Part shown: one piece after another, positions 40,228 to 48,493 of the stretch | Numbering within the stretch: the first letter of the stretch is position 1 | Layout of the letters: each line of letters begins with the position of its first letter | NCBI GenBank assembly: GCA_033795365.1 | Contig: JARYGU010000019.1 | Span: 1-64,000 of the forward strand | DNA length: 64,000 nt | Source: JARYGU01 sp033795365 | GTDB taxonomy: Bacteria > Pseudomonadota > Alphaproteobacteria > Rhizobiales > Rhizobiaceae | Direction of reading: 5' to 3' | The notes under the pieces: model-generated | Told to the model about the DNA's origin: nothing | The model's database searches: none | The model's input: the letters and a program-made list of their open reading frames with translations, nothing else | Program-made: the position numbers and the translations under genes

Positions 40228-42882
40228 ATGACGATGAATGTTGTAGTGGTGGAATCGCCTGCCAAGGCCAAGACGATCAATAAATATCTGGGATCGGGCT
40301 ACAAGGTGCTCGCATCCTTCGGCCATGTGCGCGATCTTCCGGCGAAGGACGGCTCGGTACGCCCGGACGAAGACTTCGAGATGTCCTGGGAAGTCGACAG
40401 CGCGTCGGCCAAGCGGATGAAGGACATCGCCGATGCGGTGAAATCCTCCGACGGCCTGTTCCTTGCGACCGACCCGGACCGTGAGGGCGAAGCGATCTCC
40501 TGGCATGTGCTCGACCTTCTCAAGAAGAAGCGCGTACTCGGCGACAAGCCCGTCAAGCGCGTCGTCTTCAATGCCATTACCAAGGCCGCCGTTCTCGATG
40601 CGATGAAATCGCCGCGCGATATCGACATCGACCTGGTGGACGCCTATCTGGCGCGCCGTGCACTCGACTATCTCGTCGGCTTCAACCTTTCGCCGGTGCT
40701 CTGGCGCAAGCTGCCCGGCGCGCGCTCGGCCGGTCGCGTCCAGTCCGTGGCGCTGCGCCTCGTCTGCGACCGCGAAGCCGAGATCGAACGCTTCGTCTCC
40801 GAGGAATACTGGAACATCTCCGCACTGCTGAAGACACCGCGCGGCGACGAATTCGAGGCTCGCCTCGTTTCCGCGGACGGCAAGCGGCTCCAGCCGAGAT
40901 CCGTCGGTAATGGCGAGGAAGCCAACCGGCTGAAGGCGCTGCTCGACGGCGCGAGCTACCGGGTGGAGAGCGTCGAGGCGAAGCCGACGAAGCGCAACCC
41001 GGCGCCGCCGTTCACCACCTCGACGCTGCAGCAGGCAGCCTCTTCCAAGCTCGGCTTCTCCGCCTCGCGCACCATGCAGGTGGCGCAGAGGCTCTACGAA
41101 GGCATCGATATCGGCGGCGAGACCGTCGGCCTCATCACCTATATGCGTACCGACGGCGTGCAGATGGCGCCGGAGGCCATCGATGCGGCGCGCCGTGCCG
41201 TCGCCGGCCAGTTCGGCGACCGCTACGTCCCGGAAAAGCCGCGCTTCTATTCCACCAAGGCGAAGAACGCCCAGGAGGCGCACGAGGCGATCCGCCCGAC
41301 CGATTTCAACCGCGTGCCCGACCATATCCGCCGGTTCCTCGATCCGGACCAGCTGAAGCTCTACGACCTGATCTGGAAGCGCGGCATCGCGAGCCAGATG
41401 GCGTCTGCCGAGATCGAGCGTACGACCGTCGAGATCGAGGCGGACAATTCCGGCAACAAGGCCGGCCTGCGCGCCACCGGCTCCGTCATCCGCTTCGACG
41501 GCTTCATCGCCGCCTATACCGACCAGAAGGAAGACGGTGAGCAATCCGACGACGGCGACGACGACGGACGTCTGCCGGAGATCAACGCACGCGAAAATCT
41601 CGCCAAGCAGAAGATCAACGCGACGCAACATTTCACCGAGCCGCCGCCGCGCTATTCGGAAGCCTCGCTGATCAAGAAGATGGAGGAGCTCGGCATCGGC
41701 CGTCCCTCCACCTATGCCGCAACGCTGGCGACCCTGCGCGACCGCGAATATATCATCATCGACAAGCGCAAGCTGATCCCGGAAGCCAAGGGCAGGCTCG
41801 TCACCGCGTTCCTGGAGAGTTTCTTCACCCGCTATGTCGAATACGACTTCACGGCGGACCTGGAAGAGAAGCTCGACCGGATCTCGGCCGGGGAGCTCGA
41901 CTGGAAGCAGGTGCTCCGCGACTTCTGGAAGGACTTTTTCTCCCAGATCGAGGATACGAAGGAACTGAGGGTCACCAACGTCCTCGACGCGCTGAACGAG
42001 GTTCTGGCGCCGCTCGTCTTCCCGAAGCGCGAGGACGGCAGCGATCCGCGCATCTGCCAGGTATGCGGCACGGGCAAGCTGTCGCTGAAGCTCGGCAAAT
42101 ACGGCGCCTTCGTCGGCTGCTCGAATTATCCGGAATGCAATTATACGCGTCAGCTCTCCTCGGAAAACAACGGCGATACCGAAGCTGCGGCCACGAACGA
42201 GCCGCAGAGCCTCGGCAAGGACCCCCATACCGGCGAGGAGATCACGCTGCGCACCGGCCGCTTCGGCCCTTATGTGCAGCGCGGCGACGGAAAGGATGCC
42301 AAGCGCGCCAGCCTGCCGAAGGGCTGGACACCGGCAAGCATCGACCACGAGAAGGCGCTTGCGCTGCTTTCTCTGCCGCGCGATATCGGCCAGCATCCCG
42401 AGACCGGCAAGATGATTTCGTCCGGCATCGGACGCTACGGCCCGTTCGTGCTGCATGACGGCACCTATGCCAACCTCGAATCGGTCGAGGACGTTTTCTC
42501 TATCGGTTTGAACCGCGCCGTCTCCGTCATCGCCGACAAGCAGTCCAAGGGCAGCAACGGGCGTTCGCGCGGAACACCGGCTGCATTGAAGACGTTGGGC
42601 GAGCATCCCGACGGCGGCGCGATCACCGTGCGTGACGGAAAATACGGCCCGTATGTCAATTGGGGCAAGGTGAATGCGACGCTGCCGAAAGGCAAGGACG
42701 CCCAGTCCGTGACGCTGGAGGAAGCGCTCGGCTTCATCTCGGAAAAGGCGGCGAAGTCGCCGGCCAAGGGCAAGGCGAAAGCGTCCGCGGCCAAGGCGAC
42801 GAAGACCGCCAAGTCCGAGAAAACGACTGCCGGGAAGAAACCCGCGAAGGCAAAGGCCACGGCGAAAACGAAGAAAGCCTGA
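40228..42882 (+). CDS. topA: DNA topoisomerase I
   Basis: Type IA topoisomerase that relaxes negative supercoils. The 884-residue protein has the TOPRIM domain at the start (MNVVVVESPAKAKTINKYLG; DPDREGEAI about 85-93), the catalytic tyrosine in GLITYMRTDGV (Tyr305), the EAHEAIRPT motif (about 351-359), one intact zinc ribbon near residue 610 (CQVCGTG...CSNYPEC) and further degenerate repeats, then a Lys/Ala-rich tail (about 840-884). ATG 40234 is an alternative start two codons later. Confidence 0.96.
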   Translation: MTMNVVVVESPAKAKTINKYLGSGYKVLASFGHVRDLPAKDGSVRPDEDFEMSWEVDSASAKRMKDIADAVKSSDGLFLATDPDREGEAISWHVLDLLKKKRVLGDKPVKRVVFNAITKAAVLDAMKSPRDIDIDLVDAYLARRALDYLVGFNLSPVLWRKLPGARSAGRVQSVALRLVCDREAEIERFVSEEYWNISALLKTPRGDEFEARLVSADGKRLQPRSVGNGEEANRLKALLDGASYRVESVEAKPTKRNPAPPFTTSTLQQAASSKLGFSASRTMQVAQRLYEGIDIGGETVGLITYMRTDGVQMAPEAIDAARRAVAGQFGDRYVPEKPRFYSTKAKNAQEAHEAIRPTDFNRVPDHIRRFLDPDQLKLYDLIWKRGIASQMASAEIERTTVEIEADNSGNKAGLRATGSVIRFDGFIAAYTDQKEDGEQSDDGDDDGRLPEINARENLAKQKINATQHFTEPPPRYSEASLIKKMEELGIGRPSTYAATLATLRDREYIIIDKRKLIPEAKGRLVTAFLESFFTRYVEYDFTADLEEKLDRISAGELDWKQVLRDFWKDFFSQIEDTKELRVTNVLDALNEVLAPLVFPKREDGSDPRICQVCGTGKLSLKLGKYGAFVGCSNYPECNYTRQLSSENNGDTEAAATNEPQSLGKDPHTGEEITLRTGRFGPYVQRGDGKDAKRASLPKGWTPASIDHEKALALLSLPRDIGQHPETGKMISSGIGRYGPFVLHDGTYANLESVEDVFSIGLNRAVSVIADKQSKGSNGRSRGTPAALKTLGEHPDGGAITVRDGKYGPYVNWGKVNATLPKGKDAQSVTLEEALGFISEKAAKSPAKGKAKASAAKATKTAKSEKTTAGKKPAKAKATAKTKKA

Positions 42883-42886
42883 GCGA

Positions 42887-45238
42887 ATGAGCCGTGAACC
42901 GCGCGACCGTACCAGACAGGCGAAACGTCCCGGCCGGGTCGCGCGGGATGTGCCTCCCGCAGCGGACATTCCGATCATTCATGGCGAGATACCGCCGCGC
43001 GACGTTCTGCTGCGTTTCATCGCCGATCACCCCGAGCAGGCCTCGAAGCGCGAGATCGCCAAGGCTTTCGGCCTCAAGGGCGACAAGCGTGTCGAGCTGA
43101 AGGCCGTGCTCAAGAGCTTCGAGGAGGAAGGCCTTCTCGAAAAGCGGCGCAAATCGCTGATCCGCCCCGGCGGCCTGCCGCCCGTCACGGTGCTCGACAT
43201 CACTACGCGCGACGTCGACGGAGAACTCATCGGCCGGCCGGCCGAGTGGCTGGACGACGCCGGCGTCGCGCCGGCGGTCTCGATCCGCCAATCCACGGTC
43301 GCACGGAAGGACAAGGCGCCTGTCGCGGGGCTTGGCGACCGGGTGCTTGCGAAAATCTTTCCCGCAAAGGAACGGGGCGGACCGGCCTACACCGCGCGCA
43401 TCATCAAGGTTCTGGACAAGCGCAAGAATGCCGGCCTCGGCGTCTTCCGCACCATGCCTGGCGGCACCGGCCGCATCCTGCCGATCGACCGGCGCGGCGA
43501 GGAGATGGATGTCGACGCGGATTTCACCGCCGGCGCCAAGGATGGCGACCTGGTCGAAATCGAGGTGGTGCGCATCGGCCGTTACGGCCTGCCGCGTGCA
43601 CAAGTGAAGTCGGTCATCGGCTCGGTCGCGTCGGAAAAGGCGATCTCGATGATCGCGATCCATGCGCACGGCATTCCGTATATCTTCCCGGACGCCGTCA
43701 TCCGCGAGGCGGAAGCGGCCGGGCCGGCCAGCATGGCCGATCGCGAGGACTGGCGGGCGCTTCCGCTGATCACCATCGACCCCGCCGACGCGAAGGACCA
43801 CGACGACGCGGTCTACGCCGAGGCCGATCCTTCGCCCGACAATGCCGGCGGCGTCATCGTCACCGTCGCGATCGCCGATGTCAGCTATTATGTGCGGCCG
43901 AAATCCGCGCTCGACCGCGAGGCGCTGAAGCGCGGCAACTCGGTCTATTTTCCCGACCGCGTCGTGCCGATGCTGCCGGAACGCATTTCCAACGATCTCT
44001 GCTCGCTGAAGGAAGGCGTCGAGCGCCCTGCCCTTGCCGTGCGGATGATCTTTTCCCGGGAAGGCCGCAAGATCGGGCACACCTTCCACCGCATCATGAT
44101 GAAGAGCGCGGCGAAACTTGCCTACAGCCAGGCCCAGGCGGCGATAGACGGCAATCCAGACGACAAGACCGGCCCGCTGCTGGAGCCGATCCTCAAGCCG
44201 CTGTGGAACGCCTACCGCATTCTGACGGCCGGACGGAACCGGCGCCAGCCGCTCGAGCTCGACATGCCGGAGCGCAAGATCCTCCTCAAGGAGGACGGCA
44301 CCGTCGACCGCGTCTTCGTTCCTCCACGCCTCGACGCGCACAAGCTGATCGAGGAGATGATGATCCAGGCGAACGTCGCGGCCGCCGAGACGCTGGAGAA
44401 AAGGCGCCAGCCGCTGATCTACCGCGTTCACGACGCGCCTTCGCTCGCCAAACAGGAAATCCTGCGCGAATTCCTGCAGACGCTCGACATCTCGCTCGTG
44501 AAGGGCGGGAACCTGCGTGCGAACCATTTTAACGGCATCCTGTCCCAGGCGGACGGCAAGCCGTTCCAGCAGATGGTCAGCGAGATGGTCCTGCGCTCGC
44601 AGAGCCAAGCGATCTACAGCCCGGAAAACATCGGCCATTTCGGGCTCAACCTGATGAAATACGCTCACTTCACCTCGCCGATCCGCCGCTATGCCGACCT
44701 GATCGTGCACCGCGCGCTCGTCGGATCGCTGGGCCTCGGGGAAGGCGGCATCACGCCGGACGAGGAAGCGCAGCTCGACGATTTCGCCGCCGAGATATCG
44801 ACCTTCGAGCGCCGCGCGATGGCGGCTGAACGCGACACCGTCGACCGGCTGATCGCGCATCATCTTGCAGGACGCGTCGGCGAAGAGTTCGACGGCCGCG
44901 TCTCGGGCGTCACCAAGGCGGGACTATTTGTCACCCTGCCCGACTATGGCGCCGACGGCTTCGTGCCTATATCTACGCTCGGACGCGACTACTTCATCTA
45001 CGACGAGGCCCATCAGGCGCTCACCGGAGAGAAGACCGGGTTGGGATTCCGCCTCGGCGACGGCGTTCGCGTCAAGCTCGAAGAGGCGGTTCCGCTTGCC
45101 GGATCGCTCCGCTTCGAGGTGATCAGCGAAGGCCGCAAGATGCCGACGGCGATCCGCTCCTTCCACAAGTCGGGACGCCGCGGGCGGGCGCCGGCAAGAC
45201 GGCAGCCCGGAACACGGCCGCCGCGCGGCAAGAGATAG
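42887..45238 (+). CDS. rnr: Ribonuclease R
   Basis: Processive 3'-5' exoribonuclease for structured RNA and rRNA quality control. The 783-residue protein has an N-terminal winged helix (about 30-85), cold-shock domains, the RNB catalytic domain with magnesium-binding aspartates in IDPADAKDHDDAVY (about 297-310), FTSPIRRYADLIVH (about 596-609), and a C-terminal S1 domain (about 660-745) followed by a basic tail (GRRGRAPARRQPGTRPPRGK). It starts four bases after topA, so it is probably in that operon. Confidence 0.95.
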   Translation: MSREPRDRTRQAKRPGRVARDVPPAADIPIIHGEIPPRDVLLRFIADHPEQASKREIAKAFGLKGDKRVELKAVLKSFEEEGLLEKRRKSLIRPGGLPPVTVLDITTRDVDGELIGRPAEWLDDAGVAPAVSIRQSTVARKDKAPVAGLGDRVLAKIFPAKERGGPAYTARIIKVLDKRKNAGLGVFRTMPGGTGRILPIDRRGEEMDVDADFTAGAKDGDLVEIEVVRIGRYGLPRAQVKSVIGSVASEKAISMIAIHAHGIPYIFPDAVIREAEAAGPASMADREDWRALPLITIDPADAKDHDDAVYAEADPSPDNAGGVIVTVAIADVSYYVRPKSALDREALKRGNSVYFPDRVVPMLPERISNDLCSLKEGVERPALAVRMIFSREGRKIGHTFHRIMMKSAAKLAYSQAQAAIDGNPDDKTGPLLEPILKPLWNAYRILTAGRNRRQPLELDMPERKILLKEDGTVDRVFVPPRLDAHKLIEEMMIQANVAAAETLEKRRQPLIYRVHDAPSLAKQEILREFLQTLDISLVKGGNLRANHFNGILSQADGKPFQQMVSEMVLRSQSQAIYSPENIGHFGLNLMKYAHFTSPIRRYADLIVHRALVGSLGLGEGGITPDEEAQLDDFAAEISTFERRAMAAERDTVDRLIAHHLAGRVGEEFDGRVSGVTKAGLFVTLPDYGADGFVPISTLGRDYFIYDEAHQALTGEKTGLGFRLGDGVRVKLEEAVPLAGSLRFEVISEGRKMPTAIRSFHKSGRRGRAPARRQPGTRPPRGKR

Positions 45239-45271
45239 CCGGTCGAATACACCGGCAGCGAGGACACGGAC

Positions 45272-45730
45272 ATGCAGGTGAACAATACGACGGACGGAAT
45301 GGTGCGCTTCGAGCAGAGCGATGCGGCTCGCCCGGTCGGCCGCTCCATCAAGCGCGGTCTTCTCAACCGCTGCCCCGCCTGCGGCTCCGGGCGCCTGTTC
45401 GCCCGCTTCCTGAAGCCGGTCGACGCCTGTGCCGCCTGCGGGGCGGAAATGCACCACCACCGCGCCGACGACCTTCCGCCCTATCTCGTTATCACGATCG
45501 TCGGCCATGTGGTGCTCGGCGGCTATATGATGACTGACCTGGTGCTGCCGCTCACCACATGGCAGCATCTTGCGATCTGGGCGCCGATCACGCTCGCCGG
45601 TTCGCTCCTGCTGATGCAGCCGATCAAGGGCGGCGTCGTCGGGCTGCAATGGGCGCTGAGGATGCATGGTTTCGGCGGCAGAGAGGACGAGCCGCAGGAA
45701 ATCGTTCCGAAACGCGATCGCCCGGCATGA
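45272..45730 (+). CDS. DUF983 membrane protein with zinc ribbon
   Basis: The 152-residue protein has a zinc-ribbon-like CPACGSGRLFARFLKPVD..CAACG (about 35-62) followed by HHHRADDLPPYLVI and two membrane helices (about 74-93 and 105-125). DUF983 is widespread in proteobacteria and of unknown role. It lies between rnr and a NUDIX gene on the same strand and overlaps the latter by 4 bases. Confidence 0.88.
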   Translation: MQVNNTTDGMVRFEQSDAARPVGRSIKRGLLNRCPACGSGRLFARFLKPVDACAACGAEMHHHRADDLPPYLVITIVGHVVLGGYMMTDLVLPLTTWQHLAIWAPITLAGSLLLMQPIKGGVVGLQWALRMHGFGGREDEPQEIVPKRDRPA

Positions 45731-46395
45731 TGCCGACCGGTCCTGTGCGGCCGGTCGATGCCGCCTCGATACTTCTCCTCGATCGATCCGGCGGACGAAT
45801 GCGCGTCCTCGTCGGCCGCCGCAGCACGAAGCATGTGTTCATGCCCGCAGCCTATGTCTTTCCGGGCGGGCGGCGGGACCGGCACGATCATGTCATCGCG
45901 ACGGCAACGGACCTTCACCCGCTTGCAAGCGAACGGCTTGGACTGCGCACCGCCAAGCGCACCACCGCCGCGACGCTGAGGGCGATTGCCGTCGCCGGCC
46001 TTCGCGAGCTCCACGAGGAGGCGGGGCTGAGCATCGGGCGGCCGCAGAACGACGCCGGCGCGCGGCTGCCCTTCCTTCCCGATCTCTCGCGGCTGCGCTT
46101 TCTCGCTCGCGCCATCACGCCGCCGGGAATGGTTCGTCGTTTCGATACGCGCTTCTTCACACAGTTTACCGACGAAGCGGATATAGATCCCGCGACGATT
46201 CGCGACAGCCACGAACTGGAAGACCTGCGCTGGGTCGATATTTTCGACATTTCGAACATAGAGATGCCGGACATAACCCTATTGATCCTTGAAGAGCTGA
46301 GAAAATGCCTTCAAGAAGACGCATCTCTACCGTTCGGAAGGTCCGCGGCATTCTACCATACCCGTCGCGGACGATTCGTCCGGGATGCGATTTGA
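45727..46395 (+). CDS. NUDIX hydrolase
   Basis: The 222-residue protein has AASILLLDRSGGRMRVLVGR at the start, YVFPGGRRD (about 43-51) and a NUDIX box whose second half is AVAGLRELHEEAGLSIG (about 85-101; REUXEE present). The spacing between the first Gly and the RE is longer than in the strict GX5EX7REUXEEXGU pattern, as in the CoA/ACP-type NUDIX subgroup. The substrate is unknown. ATG overlaps the DUF983 stop codon. Confidence 0.87.
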   Translation: MMPTGPVRPVDAASILLLDRSGGRMRVLVGRRSTKHVFMPAAYVFPGGRRDRHDHVIATATDLHPLASERLGLRTAKRTTAATLRAIAVAGLRELHEEAGLSIGRPQNDAGARLPFLPDLSRLRFLARAITPPGMVRRFDTRFFTQFTDEADIDPATIRDSHELEDLRWVDIFDISNIEMPDITLLILEELRKCLQEDASLPFGRSAAFYHTRRGRFVRDAI

Positions 46396-46408
46396 GGATC
46401 GAGTTCGC

Positions 46409-47593
46409 ATGTCACAGCCGCAATCGGGACCGTCCGGCCCGGTGGAAGAAATTCACTGGCCGTCACTTGTCGCGGCGATATCGGCCATTTCGGCCGTGGG
46501 AATTGCAATCGGACTGGGCCTGCCCCTCCTCAGCATCATCATGGAGAAGCGGGGCATATCCTCGACGCTGATCGGCCTGAATTCCGCCATGGCGGGCATC
46601 GCCTCCATGGTGACGGCGCCCTTCGCCACCCGCCTCGCCCACGCCTACGGGACGCCTGCGACGATGCTGATCGCCGTGCTCCTGGCGTCGGCCAGCGCGC
46701 TCGGCTTCTACTATATCGAAAACTTCTGGCTCTGGTTTCCGCTGCGCGTGGTCTTCCACGGCGCGATCACCATGCTGTTCATCCTGTCGGAATTCTGGAT
46801 CAACGCGGCCGCACCGCCCCGCAAGCGGGGGCTGGTTCTCGGCATCTATGCGACGGTGCTCTCGCTCGGCTTCGCCGCCGGCCCCCTGCTCTTCTCCATT
46901 CTCGGCAGCGAGGGAGTGCTGCCCTTCGCGGTCGGCGCCGGCGTCATCCTGCTTGCGGCCATTCCGATCTTCATCGCGCGCGACGAAGGGCCGACGATCG
47001 ACGAAAAGCCGGAGCTGCATTTCATGCGCTACGTCTTCCTCGTCCCAACTGCGACGGCGGCGGTCTTCATCTTCGGAGCCGTGGAGGCGGGCGGGCTTTC
47101 GCTTTTCCCCATCTATGCCACCCGCTCCGGGCTTCCCGAATCGCAGGCGGCACTGCTGCTCACCGTCATGGGCATCGGCAACTTCATCTTTCAGATACCG
47201 CTCGGGATGCTGTCCGACCGCATGAAGGACAGGCGAACCCTGCTCTCGATCCTCTCGCTGATCGGGCTCATGGGCGCACTCGCCCTGCCGATGCTCGTCG
47301 AGAACTGGCTGCTCATGGGCGTCGTCCTCCTCTTCTGGGGCGGCTGCGTCTCGGGGCTCTATACGATCGGCCTCAGCCATTTAGGCTCCAGGCTGCACGG
47401 GGCCGACCTCGCAGCCGCCAACGCCGCCTTCGTCTTCTGTTACGCCGTTGGAACGGTCGCAGGTCCTCAGGCGATCGGCGCGGCCATGGACATCTCCGGA
47501 AACGACGGATTCGCCTGGGCGATCGTCTTCTTCTTCGGCCTTTATGTCGCACTTTCGATCGTGCGCATGCTATTCCGGCCAAAACGGGCTTGA
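46409..47593 (+). CDS. Major facilitator superfamily transporter
   Basis: The 394-residue protein has about 12 membrane helices, with the central loop ARDEGPTIDEKPELHFMRYV (about 193-212) and MFS motif-A-like GMLSDRMKDRRTLLSILSL (about 267-285). It resembles YcaD/UMF-type sugar or drug efflux carriers; the substrate cannot be read. GAGGA upstream favours ATG 46409 over 46385. It follows the NUDIX gene by 13 bases. Its stop codon lies inside the -35 box of rpmG. Confidence 0.86.
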   Translation: MSQPQSGPSGPVEEIHWPSLVAAISAISAVGIAIGLGLPLLSIIMEKRGISSTLIGLNSAMAGIASMVTAPFATRLAHAYGTPATMLIAVLLASASALGFYYIENFWLWFPLRVVFHGAITMLFILSEFWINAAAPPRKRGLVLGIYATVLSLGFAAGPLLFSILGSEGVLPFAVGAGVILLAAIPIFIARDEGPTIDEKPELHFMRYVFLVPTATAAVFIFGAVEAGGLSLFPIYATRSGLPESQAALLLTVMGIGNFIFQIPLGMLSDRMKDRRTLLSILSLIGLMGALALPMLVENWLLMGVVLLFWGGCVSGLYTIGLSHLGSRLHGADLAAANAAFVFCYAVGTVAGPQAIGAAMDISGNDGFAWAIVFFFGLYVALSIVRMLFRPKRA

Positions 47594-47617
47594 CTTTTCG
47601 GGCGCGATTTGTAGTTT
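47589..47617 (+). promoter_or_regulatory. rpmG promoter
   Basis: CTTGAC (47589-47594), 17 bases, TAGTTT (47612-47617). The TGA stop of the MFS gene (47591-47593) is embedded in the -35 element. The predicted start near 47624 gives a leader of about 60 nt. Confidence 0.6.
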
Positions 47618-47686
47618 CCGCGCAGATTTAGGCCGTGGACCGGACTGGCTGTCCACGGCTTCGTTTTTCATAAAGGCAGGACGACC

Positions 47687-47854
47687 ATGGCCAAGGCTAC
47701 CACAATCAAGATCAAGCTGCTGTCGACGGCCGACACCGGTTTCTTTTACGTCACGACCAAGAACAGCCGTACGATGACGGACAAGATGACGAAGACCAAG
47801 TACGACCCGATTGCCAGGAAGCATGTCGAGTTCAAGGAAGCCAAGATCAAGTAA
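47687..47854 (+). CDS. rpmG: 50S ribosomal protein L33
   Basis: The 55-residue protein starts MAKATTIKIKLLSTADTGFF and ends HVEFKEAKIK, the standard L33 length. It has no CxxC pair, so it is the zinc-free (C-minus) form: the usual cysteine positions are occupied by TADTG and YDPIARKH. It has its own promoter and terminator and so is a single-gene unit. Confidence 0.97.
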   Translation: MAKATTIKIKLLSTADTGFFYVTTKNSRTMTDKMTKTKYDPIARKHVEFKEAKIK

Positions 47855-47875
47855 TCTTGGCTCTTCAGCCTTCCG

Positions 47876-47908
47876 AGGCGCTTGGCGCATCGCCACGGCG
47901 CCTTTTTT
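47876..47908 (+). terminator. rpmG terminator
   Basis: Outer stem AGGCGC/GCGCCT and inner stem TGGCG/CGCCA are followed by six T residues, 21 bases after the rpmG stop. Confidence 0.85.
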
Positions 47909-47930
47909 ATTGCCGTAACCGCCTCGAATC

Positions 47931-47960
47931 AAAACGCCGCCTCCCCGAAGGAAAGCGGCG
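47931..47960 (-). terminator. Terminator of the candidate sRNA
   Basis: An 11-bp minus-strand stem (CGCCGC paired with GCGGCG, extended by TTTCC/GGGGA) closes a TTCG tetraloop and is followed by TTTT. It faces the rpmG terminator. Confidence 0.8.
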
Positions 47961-48110
47961 CTGAAACGGGGGCCGACCGGCAACGACCACGGCACGAGGA
48001 TTCCGTGAATTGTCGTTGACCGGCCGACCAACCCCACGACCCAGGAGATGCGGCGGACCTAGCATCATGGGGTAACCGGTGTGCGGCTTACGCCGCTCAT
48101 GGCTAGAGAA
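47931..48110 (-). ncRNA. Candidate three-hairpin small RNA between rpmG and pleD
   Basis: On the minus strand three hairpins follow one another: a 5-bp GCGGC stem with GTAA loop (48083-48096), a long stem of about 17 pairs with two G-U pairs and one bulge enclosing a CACGG/CCGTG stem (47971-48029), and a terminator with TTCG loop. The architecture fits a trans-acting sRNA of roughly 150-180 nt. The start is uncertain; a TTGATT about 48140 is a weak -35. Rhizobial alpha-r sRNA families with three stems are known, and one may map to this locus, but I cannot confirm which. Confidence 0.6.
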
Positions 48111-48493
48111 TTGCGCGGAAAAGTGAAAAAATCAACGAATTCTTAACTTTTCGCTTGCCGCATTTTTCGCATGGTTAATGGCAGCGGTCAAGTTTGACCA
48201 CCCCTGCGGAAAGCTTCTCTACAAGATATTGCCCCGGTACGAGAAATCGTCTGTATAAAAGCTATGTGAAAAATTCGTCCCTCAGAACAAAGCGGAAGTT
48301 GCAAGGGCGAAATTTCAGCTATCTCTTTGGTATTAAATTAGAAATATTATGATCACCGCTGCCGCCGGCAAACGGCAGCGAATGCATGTGCAACCCCCTG
48401 TTTGCGGCAGGGCGAATCGACGCATCCCGTCGCATCCGGTTCCTTCACCTTCCGTCATTTCACTTTTTCGAGATGTTTGTGTGTTCGGCGCGT
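48111..48493. other. Gene-free region downstream of pleD
   Basis: No supported gene. It holds a perfect palindrome GGTCAA-GT-TTGACC (48186-48199), giving a -35-like TTGACC on both strands, and a GCTGCC/GGCAGC hairpin at 48358-48379 that could end the divK-pleD transcript but lacks a U-run. Upstream elements of the candidate sRNA must lie in the left part. The stretch 48230-48355 is relatively AT-rich. Confidence 0.4.

Noticed and set aside
40162..42978. 938-codon open frame antisense to topA
   Set aside because: It spans gene boundaries and overlaps topA, which has complete topoisomerase motifs.
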